DNA from: Paenibacillus monticola | Lineage (GTDB): Bacteria > Bacillota > Bacilli > Paenibacillales > Paenibacillaceae | Direction of reading: 5' to 3' | Assembly: GCF_009664975.1 (NCBI RefSeq) | Contig: NZ_WJXB01000002.1 | Coordinates: forward strand, 62,001-126,000 | DNA: 64,000 bases | Shown here: one piece after another, positions 44,150 to 53,300 of the stretch | Numbering within the stretch: position 1 is the first letter of the stretch | How the letters are laid out: every line of letters starts with the position of its first letter | Position numbers and translations under genes: made by a program | The notes under the pieces: generated by a model | The model's database searches: none | What the model was told of the DNA's origin: nothing | Seen by the model: the letters and a program-made list of their open reading frames with translations, nothing else

Positions 44150-44764
44150 TTACAATAACTTCTCCCAGCTTAAAGGAGTTCCAATTTGTAAATCTCTTTT
44201 TATTTGCTTTCCTAAAAGTAGATCATAGTATTTTGGGTCTAGACCAAATCCTGGACGAATCACTTTTATATTTTCCATTGTCAACACTTCGCCAGCTTGT
44301 ATATCCTTTGAAATATAAATCGATCGTCTGAACTGAAGTGAATTTATTTCCTCCTTTGTTGGACCGATGAAAACCCCACCCAATGACCTCCAAGCTGCAT
44401 CCGTCTCTTTCACGAGTACCGCAAATTCTTCAGGCTCCAAGGAAAAAGCAGAATCAACCCCGCCTTCATCACGGTTAAGTGTAAAATGTTTTTCAATTAC
44501 TGTGCTGCCAAGTGCTACACTTGCAACAGCTACTCCAACCCCCAATGTATGGTCTGATAGACCAACCTGACAATGAAATACATCTCTTAAATACGGAATC
44601 GTATTTAGATTCGAGCTCTCGGGTGAAGCTGGATAGCTACTCGTGCATTTTAATAAAATGAAATCATCGCAGCATGGATGCGACTTTTCTTAATAAAGGG
44701 ATATCATTATTTTCGAAGGAGGCAATCTTGTAGCAAGCAACATCAAGGGTTTCTAAAAATTCAA
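44150..44764 (-). pseudogene. pseI: Pseudaminic acid synthase remnant, truncated and internally deleted
   Basis: The C-terminal 131 codons (44150-44545) are clean PseI/NeuB-type sequence: VIEKHFTLNRDEGGVDSAF, SLQFRRSIYI and a SAF domain ending GTPLSWEKLL. Upstream DNA continues the homology in another frame: LKCTSSYPA and VGLSDHTLG, then, after a deletion that removed the STGMA-containing segment, ETLDVACYKIASFENND. The first third of the gene is missing; homology stops at the end of the adjoining glycosyltransferase gene. The protein cannot be active. Intact homologues condense a UDP-sugar-derived hexose with phosphoenolpyruvate to form pseudaminic acid. Confidence 0.8.
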
Positions 44765-45984
44765 TTTTTTTCTACGGTATAATAAACATCTTTAATATGG
44801 TCATAATTTGCTGCAATTTGCCGTAAAGTATCATTAGCTTTTAAATCAGCGGCAATTACTGTATCAAAATGCTGACTAATTCGAATCAATTCACTTTTGT
44901 TTTCGTAAAATATAAAATGAACCGCTTGATGTGGATATATTGTTGTAAGATATTCTTTAAAATGAAAAGGTACAGCCAATTTTAGAAGTATATTATCTCT
45001 ATACATTCTTTTTGTTTCTTTTATCATCGTTTCAAGGTTGCTATTTTCTCCCAGGTCAAAGTAGAAAAGCAAAATAGCCCTATTGTAATCATACATACAT
45101 CTGTTATTAATTAGCGCTAGATCAATTTCTTCCCTTATTCTTGCAAGTTCAATGTTATTTTTTATTTCAGTGTAATGATGTTTAACAATTGTTGGTGTAT
45201 GTTTTTCCCGTAGAAGTCTCCCTGCATTTTTCCTTTTCTCGTTTTTTTCTTCAGTATTATAACTTTTGGATTTATAATGATAAATATAGCAATCATCGGC
45301 AACCTTTAGTTTAAACCCTGCATTGACTGCCCGAATACAATAATCATCCTCTCCCCCATAGCAAGGAAAGTTTATTTCATCCTGATCACCTATTTTTTCA
45401 ATGACGGAACGGTTAATCATATAACAAAACCCATTCACATGATTAACAACTGGAAATATTCTTTTTGATTGTTGTTCTATAAAATATGCCATTTGTTCAA
45501 TGGTTAGCTCTTTACCTCCTAATTTTTCCAATTCGTTTACCGTGCCTCCATTTCCATTAACATCCTTAGGTACTGACTGATAGCTGGCCGAATTTGATAA
45601 AGGTCCAACAATCCCTGTACTGCTTTCAGATTCCATACAATCCATCAGTTTTTCTAACCAATGAATAGATACAATTGTGTCACTATTTAATAACACACAA
45701 TATTTTGATGTAAACAATTTCAGTCCTTGATTTGATGCAATTGTGTAATCAGTCTTTGAGTTATTAGTTTTTAATTTACAATCATATTTCCTTGCGAAAG
45801 AAGCTAAATAGTCTTTTGTTTCTTTTTCACTCCCACTATCCACAATGATTAAATTGAATGGAATGGTTTTTTTTGCTATCAAGGATTCTAAGCACAATTT
45901 GACATACTCCAACGCGTTATATACACAGACTATTACATCTATAGTATGTGATCTGTTTAAATTACCACTTTCCAATAATCTCAC
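44761..45984 (-). CDS. GT2 glycosyltransferase, C-terminally truncated
   Basis: 407 residues. GT2 domain (about 14-250): IDVIVCVYNALEYVKLCLESL, LIIVDSGS, CVLLNSDTIV (the NSD metal/nucleotide motif) and GGEDDYCIRAVNAGFKLKVADD. Paralogous to the 58759-61311 protein throughout, including the following linker (ELIRISQHFDTVIAADL against ELIRLSQHFDIVVATVF). It stops at YYTVEKN, exactly where the longer paralogue begins its GT4 catalytic half (YYIQDYEP). The last codons abut the pseI remnant, so this gene lost its 3' half in the same event. GT2 activity may remain. GTG start with a GAGGT site nearby; a TTG nine bases on is an alternative. Confidence 0.8.
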   Translation of the reverse strand: MRLLESGNLNRSHTIDVIVCVYNALEYVKLCLESLIAKKTIPFNLIIVDSGSEKETKDYLASFARKYDCKLKTNNSKTDYTIASNQGLKLFTSKYCVLLNSDTIVSIHWLEKLMDCMESESSTGIVGPLSNSASYQSVPKDVNGNGGTVNELEKLGGKELTIEQMAYFIEQQSKRIFPVVNHVNGFCYMINRSVIEKIGDQDEINFPCYGGEDDYCIRAVNAGFKLKVADDCYIYHYKSKSYNTEEKNEKRKNAGRLLREKHTPTIVKHHYTEIKNNIELARIREEIDLALINNRCMYDYNRAILLFYFDLGENSNLETMIKETKRMYRDNILLKLAVPFHFKEYLTTIYPHQAVHFIFYENKSELIRISQHFDTVIAADLKANDTLRQIAANYDHIKDVYYTVEKN

Positions 45985-46016
45985 CTCTACCTCTATTTTT
46001 TTCTCCCTTTTAAAGG

Positions 46017-47567
46017 CTAAAAGTTCATTCTATATAAGCGATTTCGCATTTTAATAATTTCTGGACGTCTTTTTGAAAGACTTAATGATTCAACAATAAA
46101 AGTTGAATTAGCAGTTGGAATTAGTTCATGCTTAAACCCCTGTGAATAAGTGCGTTTAAATATTTCTTGTGTTGCCCCACCATATTCATCAACACGCTCA
46201 CAGAACATGCCAGCTCTTATTAGATCATTTCGGTAAACACAGGAGAAGTTCTCAACAAATCCTTTTATTATTCCTTTGGTACCAAATAACCATTTTTTAG
46301 GCATTAGATTTTTGACAAATTCACTAATAGCATTGGAATGCATACTTATACGCTGATCGCAAAATACTAAAATATCACCACTTGCCTCTATTATCCCTAC
46401 ATTACGAGCTCTAGCTAGCCCATAATCATTTTCCTTTCGGGATGTGTTTCGATATACAACTGGAAAAGAGACTGAACGTGCAAATTCCTCTATTACTGAC
46501 TGATTTTCACTATTCGGATTGTCATCACAGATAATTAACTCTTTATTAACATAATCTTGGGCAGCTATAGATTGTAAACAATTAAGTATTGCATGATTAT
46601 ATTCATAAATTGTTACAATTACAGAGACTGGGGTTCCAGGAAAAAGGGACCTGTAAAGCTTTTGATAATTGTATGCTCTGCGTTCGTCTGCTTGTTTTGA
46701 GCCAATTTGCCAAGCTCTCTCACGCATAACTAAGAGCTCTTGCTCGTTGCTCAGAAGATTCTCAATAGCATTTGTCAATGAAGCGACATCATTTAATGGT
46801 GACTCTAATAATCGCATACTATTCTTTTTGTTAAGTTCTGGCACATGTCCGACTAAACGGGAAAGAATTGGCACCCCAGAGATCATGGCCTCTAATATTG
46901 AAACAGGTCCAATCTCACTTTCATCCGAGTTACAAACGTATAAGGTAGATTGATAATACAATTGTTGAAGTTCTTCCTTACTCATCTCTTGTCGGTAAGT
47001 AACACGTCCAGTTTCTAACACTTTATTTAAATAGCTTTCATCCGATTTTCGACCAACCAATAAAAGGTTTAGCCCAAGGTTACGGCATGCAACTGCTACT
47101 TCAAAAATTCCCTTTTCTTGCTTTATTTCATCGGTAACCATAATCAAATTTTTATTATTCGTCCACTTGTCATTAAAAGTCCAGAAATTAGTATCCACTG
47201 TTAAAGAAATAAACACGCTGCCCCGTATTCTTCTTTGCAACGTTTTATTTAAAGAGACTACTTTATCAAACATGCTATATTGACTGTTATTTAGATAATC
47301 AGGAATATGGTTGGTTAATATTTTTTTCTTTTCTGAAAGCCAGGAATACCTGTTTAATAGCAAAAGCGCAATATGAGGATGTTGAAAATCAATAATGTCT
47401 GCATCCTTAGCGTATTTTTCGAATCGCATAAGTTGAGAAGTACTTGGGGTTGTAGGATGTACATCGAAAACTTGGTAATCATAGCGATCCATATAGGGCA
47501 ATAAACCATTAGCTAAATAATCTATATCTGAACCGATCTGGTCAATTACGCTAACTATTTTTAACAA
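46017..47567 (-). CDS. Two-domain glycosyltransferase (GT4-like plus GT2)
   Basis: About 516 residues from a TTG at 47567 (GGGAGGAAAGG upstream, spacing loose), giving a normal MLKIVSVIDQIGSDIDY opening; the open frame reaches a GTG at 47624 that has no site. The N-terminal GT4-type domain has a late EIGPVSILEAMISGVPIL motif (nucleotide-sugar-binding E-x7-E). The C-terminal GT2 domain starts VSVIVTIYEYNHAIL, with ELIICDDNPNSEN and an FCDQR in place of DXD. Bifunctional enzymes of this kind build repeating polysaccharides or decorate surface glycans. 32 bp upstream of the truncated GT2 gene. Confidence 0.8.
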   Translation of the reverse strand: MLKIVSVIDQIGSDIDYLANGLLPYMDRYDYQVFDVHPTTPSTSQLMRFEKYAKDADIIDFQHPHIALLLLNRYSWLSEKKKILTNHIPDYLNNSQYSMFDKVVSLNKTLQRRIRGSVFISLTVDTNFWTFNDKWTNNKNLIMVTDEIKQEKGIFEVAVACRNLGLNLLLVGRKSDESYLNKVLETGRVTYRQEMSKEELQQLYYQSTLYVCNSDESEIGPVSILEAMISGVPILSRLVGHVPELNKKNSMRLLESPLNDVASLTNAIENLLSNEQELLVMRERAWQIGSKQADERRAYNYQKLYRSLFPGTPVSVIVTIYEYNHAILNCLQSIAAQDYVNKELIICDDNPNSENQSVIEEFARSVSFPVVYRNTSRKENDYGLARARNVGIIEASGDILVFCDQRISMHSNAISEFVKNLMPKKWLFGTKGIIKGFVENFSCVYRNDLIRAGMFCERVDEYGGATQEIFKRTYSQGFKHELIPTANSTFIVESLSLSKRRPEIIKMRNRLYRMNF

Positions 47568-47750
47568 AATTATATCCCATCCTTTCCTCCCACTATAAAA
47601 TAATAAATGCTCTTGTTTACTCACTCGTTCTTAGATTTGCGCGAGTAGATTTTCCACTCACATCCTCAATTAACTTATGTCTCAAATTTAATCATTGTCA
47701 CTTAATTTGAAAGAAAAGGCTACTGATTGTATCTATTCCCCCCGGCCACA

Positions 47751-48410
47751 TCAGCGGGTATATCTTAAAAATTTTGCTGGGTTACCAACAACTACATTGT
47801 TTTTCGGAACATCACGCAAAACGGCACTATTCATCCCAACAAGTGAAAAATCACCTATTGATACATTTTGTTTTATTGAGCTATTTGTTCCTATATAGCA
47901 TGATTTACCAATTGCAACAACACCGGAAATACAAACTCCACCAGCAATACAGGAGTAATCGCCGATAATATCATCGTGACTTATCACTGTATTTGGAAGG
48001 ATAATTACATGCTCACCAATTTTAACATTTGATGTAATCGTGACATTCTGGAAAATAACCGTACCCCGACCAATATCAGACATTTTTGATATATGGGCAG
48101 TAGGATGAATAATAGTTTCGAATTTTTCGATACCGACTTTCGTCTTTGCTAGAATAGATTCTTTTTCCCAAAAATTCCGAGGACTTCCTATACCGTTCAC
48201 AATAAAATGCGATGGAGGAAGATCTTTGGCAGTGGGAAGCGGGCCAAGAATGGGTAACCCTGCAATCCTTTGTCCCCAATGATCTGGGTTATCATCAAGA
48301 AATCCGACACATTCATATTTTAATTGAATAGCATTAATGTCATTTATTGTATCCAAAATATCAATACAGTTTCCACCTGTACCTAAGATAACAATGGGTC
48401 TGATTGTCAT
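47751..48410 (-). CDS. PglD/NeuD-type sugar O- or N-acyltransferase
   Basis: 219 residues. N-terminal Rossmann-like UDP-sugar-binding part (PIVILGTGGNCIDILDTI, FLDDNPDHWG) and C-terminal left-handed beta-helix of hexapeptide repeats (VTITSNVKIGEHVIILPNTVISHD, split across 125-150; GKSCYIGTNSSIKQNVSIG), ending VVGNPAKFLRYTR. The PglD/NeuD group acetylates amino sugars or sialic-type acids. It is adjacent to the glycosyltransferase and diverges from the wbp-type operon. Confidence 0.88.
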   Translation of the reverse strand: MTIRPIVILGTGGNCIDILDTINDINAIQLKYECVGFLDDNPDHWGQRIAGLPILGPLPTAKDLPPSHFIVNGIGSPRNFWEKESILAKTKVGIEKFETIIHPTAHISKMSDIGRGTVIFQNVTITSNVKIGEHVIILPNTVISHDDIIGDYSCIAGGVCISGVVAIGKSCYIGTNSSIKQNVSIGDFSLVGMNSAVLRDVPKNNVVVGNPAKFLRYTR

Positions 48411-48592
48411 TATTACACACTCCTTGAAAGTCTATTAGTTATATTAATGTATGAGACATTAAAAATGTGTTTAATCGGAAATTCCATTCATGTCTATGGA
48501 ATGTTAAACATCCAATGCATAATATAATTTTGAAACTTGTAGATAGATTTGTCATGAGCTGATTGTATTGACTAATTTGAAAGGAGTAACTT

Positions 48593-49522
48593 ATGGAAAA
48601 ACTCAAGATATTATATATTAGCCGTGATTTTTCCAAAAAGACAGAAAGACATCCATATTATCTCTCTCAGGCATTGTCTAAGGTAATCGATTTAGTGCTA
48701 TGGAGTGAGCCAGGGGATATTCAAAATATCCTGAATCATATCAGGTTTAGGCCGGATTTTATATTGATCAATGATCCGGTTGACAATCGTTCTCCCGTCA
48801 TCACTGGACTCTCCTCTCTTAATATCCCATTCGGTGTTTTCATGTATGATCTTCATCGACTCGTGCAAGAACGCATCCTTTTTATTGAGCAGAATCATGT
48901 TCCATATATTTTTACACTTTGTCGAGATTACTTTATAAATAGGTATCCCAAATATCTCCAAATAATGAGGTGGCTGCCTCACTTTGCCAATGAAGAGGTC
49001 TTTAAAGATTATGGGTTACCTAAAGACATCGATTGTTTAATGATGGGGGTAGCAAGGAGGTATTATCCGTTAAGAAAAATCATGTATGATGCTTTAATAG
49101 ATAAGCCTTTTTTTGTTTATCATCCACACCCTGGTTACGAAAACCAGGATGAAACCAGGAAAAATATTATTATAGGAGAAAAATATGCTAAGGAAATTAA
49201 TCGAGCAAAATTATTTTTAACATGTGATTCAACCTTCCATTATCCATTAGCAAAGTATTTTGAAGTTCCGGCTTGCAACACTCTTTTGCTTGCGCCACCC
49301 TTAAAAGAGCTAGAGGATATAGGATTTATACCAGATGTACACTTTGCCTCTATTAATGAAAAGAATTTTTTGGAAAAGATTGAGTTCTATTTAACCCATG
49401 ATCAAGAACGGGCAAAGATGGCAAATGAAGGTTATAAAATGGTTCATACAAAACATTCAGCGACGGTACGTGCCTTAGAGTTAGTAGATATGATTAAGGG
49501 TATCTTAGGTACTCACAATTGA
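48593..49522 (+). CDS. CgeB-like glycosyltransferase
   Basis: 309 residues: short N-terminal Rossmann half (ILYISRDFSKKTERHPYYLS) and a C-terminal half with FEVPACNTLLLAPPLKELEDIGF and a late MANEGYKMVHTKHSATVRALEL, typical of CgeB/spore-protein-maturation GTs. AAAGGAG precedes the ATG. First gene of the plus-strand operon that continues with the WbpD/E/B-like enzymes; the sugar added is unknown. Confidence 0.8.
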   Translation: MEKLKILYISRDFSKKTERHPYYLSQALSKVIDLVLWSEPGDIQNILNHIRFRPDFILINDPVDNRSPVITGLSSLNIPFGVFMYDLHRLVQERILFIEQNHVPYIFTLCRDYFINRYPKYLQIMRWLPHFANEEVFKDYGLPKDIDCLMMGVARRYYPLRKIMYDALIDKPFFVYHPHPGYENQDETRKNIIIGEKYAKEINRAKLFLTCDSTFHYPLAKYFEVPACNTLLLAPPLKELEDIGFIPDVHFASINEKNFLEKIEFYLTHDQERAKMANEGYKMVHTKHSATVRALELVDMIKGILGTHN

Positions 49523-49537
49523 TATAAGAAAGCGGGG

Positions 49538-50239
49538 ATGCAAATGTTCGATAGATTTAGAGAGAATGCAAATATAGGTGAACTGGTCGTAATTCAGGAG
49601 GGTGTCGTATTAGGAAAAAACGTTTCTATCGGGCATCATACGGCTATTTTGGGAAATACCCGAATTGGGGATAACGTAACGATAGGATCTCACTGTATTA
49701 TCGGGGTTTATCCCGGTGGAAATGCAAATATGCGAAAAACGGAGACTACTTTACCTCCACTTGAGATCAAATCTAATGTCAAAATAGGAAATCATGTTTC
49801 GATTTACACGGGAACTATAATCTCTGAAGAAGCATTCATTGGGGATCAAGCAAGTATCCGTGAAAAAGTACGGATTGGAACGAATACTGTCATAGGTCGA
49901 GGTGCCATGGTTGAATTAAATACATCAATTGGTTCGCATTGCACCATCCAAACCTTAGCTTATGTTACGGCAGATACTACGATTGAAGATCACGTCTTCA
50001 TTGGTCCATGCGTTTCCATGTCCAATGATAAATATATGGGAGCAAAAGAATTTACATTGAGAGGTCCTTATATTAAGGAAGGAGCAAAAATAGGGAATAA
50101 TGCATCATTGTTACCTGCCATCATTATAGGTAGGAATACTGTGGTTGGTGCAGGGGCCGTTGTGACAAAAAATGTGCCGGATTTTGAGACAGTTGTAGGA
50201 AACCCAGCAAGAAAAGTACCGGATAAAAATACCTTGTAA
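49538..50239 (+). CDS. WbpD-type UDP-amino-sugar N-acetyltransferase
   Basis: 233 residues, nearly all left-handed beta-helix hexapeptide repeats (VVLGKNVSIGHHTAILGN, IGDNVTIGSHCIIG, VVGAGAVVTKNVPDFETVVG), ending GNPARKVP. Resembles WbpD/WlbB, which N-acetylates UDP-2-acetamido-3-amino-2,3-dideoxy-glucuronate with acetyl-CoA. The neighbours supply the aminotransferase and dehydrogenase of that pathway. The ATG at 49538 has a weak GCGGGG site; another ATG lies two codons later. Confidence 0.85.
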   Translation: MQMFDRFRENANIGELVVIQEGVVLGKNVSIGHHTAILGNTRIGDNVTIGSHCIIGVYPGGNANMRKTETTLPPLEIKSNVKIGNHVSIYTGTIISEEAFIGDQASIREKVRIGTNTVIGRGAMVELNTSIGSHCTIQTLAYVTADTTIEDHVFIGPCVSMSNDKYMGAKEFTLRGPYIKEGAKIGNNASLLPAIIIGRNTVVGAGAVVTKNVPDFETVVGNPARKVPDKNTL

Positions 50240-50253
50240 AGGATTGAAAACAA

Positions 50254-51366
50254 ATGATACCTCAATTGGATTTGAAGGCGGAATACGAGAGTGTAAAGGA
50301 TGAGATACAGAAGTCAGTTCATGAAGTTCTGGAAAGTGGATCTTATGTTCTAGGGGATAAAGGAAAGCAAATTGAAAAATTGTTATCCGAATACGTAGGG
50401 ACCTCTTATGGCATTGGGGTTGCGAATGGGACAGATGCACTCCTTCTTTCATTGGAAGCCATGTCTATTGGGGATGGAGATGAAGTCATTACTCCCCCCT
50501 TTACCTTCTTTGCCACAGCAGAGGTTATTGCTCGTGTCAGAGCAAAGCCCGTTTTCGTCGATATTGATCCCATAACCTATAATATGAACCCCGCTTTGAT
50601 TGAACAAGCGATAACAAAAAAAACGAAAGCAATTATGGTTGTACACCTTTTTGGACAATCGGCAGATATGGAAAAGATTATGGAAATAGCGAAAAAATAT
50701 CGTTTAAAGGTTATTGAGGATGCATGCCAATCCATCGGAGCCACTTTTAATGGAAAAAAAGTAGGCTCATTTGGTGATACAGGTTGTTTTTCGTTTTTCC
50801 CTTCCAAAAATCTTGGAACATATGGAGATGGAGGTATGGTAGTAACGAGTGATAAGGATTTATATGAAAAAATTAAAGTATTGAGAAATCATGGAAGCGA
50901 AAAAAAATATGTACATTCTGATATCGGTTTAAACAGTCGGTTAGATGAAATCCAAGCAGCCATATTAGAAGTGAAATTGAAGAGACTAGATGATTGGAAT
51001 CAAAAAAGGAGAGAAATTGCGAACCGCTACTCAGAAAAGTTGATAGGTTTGGTTAAAACCCCTATTACAGTGAAGAATCGGGAACACGTCTTTCACCAAT
51101 ACAGCATTGAAACAGACAATCGCGACGAATTAGCCTCATACCTAAACCATAGAAAAATTGCTACAGGTATCTATTATCCCCTCCCCCTTCATCTTCAACC
51201 TGCCTTCCATGGACTCCATTATCAAAAAGGAGACTTTCCAATAGCAGAAAAGGTTTCGGAAAAAATCCTGGCCCTGCCGCTTTATCCAACGTTAAAAGAA
51301 TACGAACAAGATTATGTAATATCCTCAATTAAAGAATTTAAGGGTGATAGTAATGGAATTAATTAA
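50254..51366 (+). CDS. DegT/DnrJ/EryC1 aminotransferase, WbpE type
   Basis: 370 residues, PLP-dependent fold type I. NGTDALLLSLEAM binds the cofactor phosphate; EDACQSIGATF supplies Asp; the Schiff-base Lys is in SFFPSKNLGTYGDGG near residue 184. WbpE/WlbC-type enzymes transaminate the 3-keto UDP-GlcNAcA intermediate using glutamate. The gene overlaps the next (WbpB-like) by 14 bp, indicating coupled translation of the oxidase/transaminase pair. Confidence 0.88.
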   Translation: MIPQLDLKAEYESVKDEIQKSVHEVLESGSYVLGDKGKQIEKLLSEYVGTSYGIGVANGTDALLLSLEAMSIGDGDEVITPPFTFFATAEVIARVRAKPVFVDIDPITYNMNPALIEQAITKKTKAIMVVHLFGQSADMEKIMEIAKKYRLKVIEDACQSIGATFNGKKVGSFGDTGCFSFFPSKNLGTYGDGGMVVTSDKDLYEKIKVLRNHGSEKKYVHSDIGLNSRLDEIQAAILEVKLKRLDDWNQKRREIANRYSEKLIGLVKTPITVKNREHVFHQYSIETDNRDELASYLNHRKIATGIYYPLPLHLQPAFHGLHYQKGDFPIAEKVSEKILALPLYPTLKEYEQDYVISSIKEFKGDSNGIN

Positions 51367-52309
51367 TATTGGGGTAGCCGGAGTCGGAATTATGGGCATG
51401 AATCATTGCCGAACCCTGGATAAGATGAAAAATGTCCATTTTGTTGGTGTTTATGATAACGATATGAAACAGTGCCTGAAAATAGCTAAGGAGTACGATG
51501 TTTGTCCTTTTTCGTCATTTAGTGAATTATTAAAAAAAGTGGATGCAGTAATCATTTCTGTTCCAACCAGTTTACATTTCACTTTCATCCAACAGGCATT
51601 GCAGGAAGAAAAACATGTTTTGGTTGAGAAACCATTCGTCAGTTCGATGAAAGAGGCGGAACAAATCAAACCATTAATCAAGGCTAAGAATGTCATTGTT
51701 CAGGTAGGGCATGTGGAAAGATTCAATCCGGTAATCCAACAGCTAAACAAAATTATTAATCGCCCCAAAATGATTTCCATTGAAACGAGGCGATTAGGGG
51801 CCCTCAACCGAGTGATTGACATAGATGTTATTTTTGACCTTATGATCCATGACATTGATATTGTCTTAAGTTTGGTCGGAAGTCCGATTCAAAGCCTTTC
51901 TGCGGTAGGTTATAGCCTGACAGAATCTGGGCAGATGGATGTGGCTAATGCTGTGCTTACTTTCAAAAATGGGGTCATAGCAAATCTGGTAGCCAACCGC
52001 TTATCTCAGGAAAAAGTAAGGACGTTGACGATCACCGAAAGAGATCGGTTGATCAAATCTGACTATATGACCAAAGAGTTATTTATCTATCAAAAAGTGG
52101 ATTCTGTTATAGAAAAAAATCTATCCTACCGACAAGAAAGTATAGTTGAAAAGATCATCGTTCCCAACACTGAACCCCTTTTTGCTGAAATCGATCATTT
52201 TGTGCAATCCATTCAAATGAAGCAATGTTCCATTGTAGGACCTGAAGAAGCATCCCAAGCCTTGGAAGTCGCACAGATGATTAGAGCATACATCGAGGGG
52301 AACAAGTAA
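51353..52309 (+). CDS. Gfo/Idh/MocA oxidoreductase, WbpB type
   Basis: 318 residues from the ATG at 51353 (AAGGGTGAT upstream, within the end of the previous gene). N-terminal Rossmann domain GVAGVGIMGMNHCRT, EKPFVSSMKEAEQI with the catalytic Lys, QVGHVERFNPV and MIHDIDIVLSLVG. WbpB/WlbA-type enzymes oxidise UDP-GlcNAcA at C3 with NAD+. Placed directly with WbpE- and WbpD-like genes. Confidence 0.88.
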   Translation: MELINIGVAGVGIMGMNHCRTLDKMKNVHFVGVYDNDMKQCLKIAKEYDVCPFSSFSELLKKVDAVIISVPTSLHFTFIQQALQEEKHVLVEKPFVSSMKEAEQIKPLIKAKNVIVQVGHVERFNPVIQQLNKIINRPKMISIETRRLGALNRVIDIDVIFDLMIHDIDIVLSLVGSPIQSLSAVGYSLTESGQMDVANAVLTFKNGVIANLVANRLSQEKVRTLTITERDRLIKSDYMTKELFIYQKVDSVIEKNLSYRQESIVEKIIVPNTEPLFAEIDHFVQSIQMKQCSIVGPEEASQALEVAQMIRAYIEGNK

Positions 52310-52325
52310 CAAGTGGAGGTAGACT

Positions 52326-53300
52326 ATGAGGCCTAAAATAAAAAATAGCACGATATTAATTACCGGCGGTGCGGGATTTATAGGGAGTCACTTGGTAGAA
52401 CAATTAATGATGAATGAAGCGAAACAAGTCATAGTTGTTGACAATATGTTTTTAGGAAACAGAGAAAACTTATCAGACGCATTGTCCAAGGGAATGGTCT
52501 TATATGTAGATGATGCCGAATTAAAAGGCTCTCTGGAATATATAATTGAAAAACATAAGATTGATATTGTTTTCAACTGTGCCACCAAGGCATTGAATTA
52601 TTCCTTTATCAATCCATCGAATGCCTATATGACAAATGTGATCGTTTTAAATAATCTGCTTGAGTTACAGAGAAAAGGAGCATTTAAAACACTCTGTCAC
52701 TTTTCATCATCTGAGGTTTATGGCAGCGCACAATATGAGCCGATGGATGAACAGCATCCGATACTTCCAACTACGGCCTATGCTGCAGGCAAGGCCGCTG
52801 CTGACACCATGTTACACAGTTATGTTAACATGTTCGGTCTGGATGCGTTTATCGTCAGACCCTTTAATAATTATGGTCCTAGGCAAAATTATGAAGGCCC
52901 TCTATCAGGAGTAATTCCTGCAACGATTATGAAATTGTTAAATGGTGATGCTCCGGAAATCCATGGAACCGGTCTACAAAGTAGAGACTATATTTATGTA
53001 GTAGATACAATCGATTCTATAATCAAGGTTTATGATGTGATTAAACGTGGAGATTGTGTAAATATTGCAGCCGGTAATCACATTGCAATTAAAGAAATTA
53101 TCTTAAAAATATCAAAAATCCTCAATTATAAAGGTCCTATTTTATATAAAGATTGTCGACCGGCAGATGTAGCCTGTCATCATGCAGGTAATCAAAAGAT
53201 CAAGTCGATGATTGATTTTAATTTAGTGGATTTTGATGAAGGGTTATTAAAAACGGTGCGATGGTATAAAGAAATATATAACAAGAAGGAATGTTCTTAA
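52326..53300 (+). CDS. NAD-dependent epimerase/dehydratase (extended SDR)
   Basis: 324 residues. NAD motif GGAGFIGSH near 18-26, SSSEVYGS, catalytic YAAGK near 156-160, RPFNNYGPRQNYEGP and a SRDYIYVVDTIDSI motif place it among nucleotide-sugar epimerases, dehydratases or decarboxylases. It is paired with the following aminotransferase (no intergenic space), so it likely makes a keto sugar that is then aminated. The exact product is not determined. GGAGGT site. Confidence 0.88.
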   Translation: MRPKIKNSTILITGGAGFIGSHLVEQLMMNEAKQVIVVDNMFLGNRENLSDALSKGMVLYVDDAELKGSLEYIIEKHKIDIVFNCATKALNYSFINPSNAYMTNVIVLNNLLELQRKGAFKTLCHFSSSEVYGSAQYEPMDEQHPILPTTAYAAGKAAADTMLHSYVNMFGLDAFIVRPFNNYGPRQNYEGPLSGVIPATIMKLLNGDAPEIHGTGLQSRDYIYVVDTIDSIIKVYDVIKRGDCVNIAAGNHIAIKEIILKISKILNYKGPILYKDCRPADVACHHAGNQKIKSMIDFNLVDFDEGLLKTVRWYKEIYNKKECS

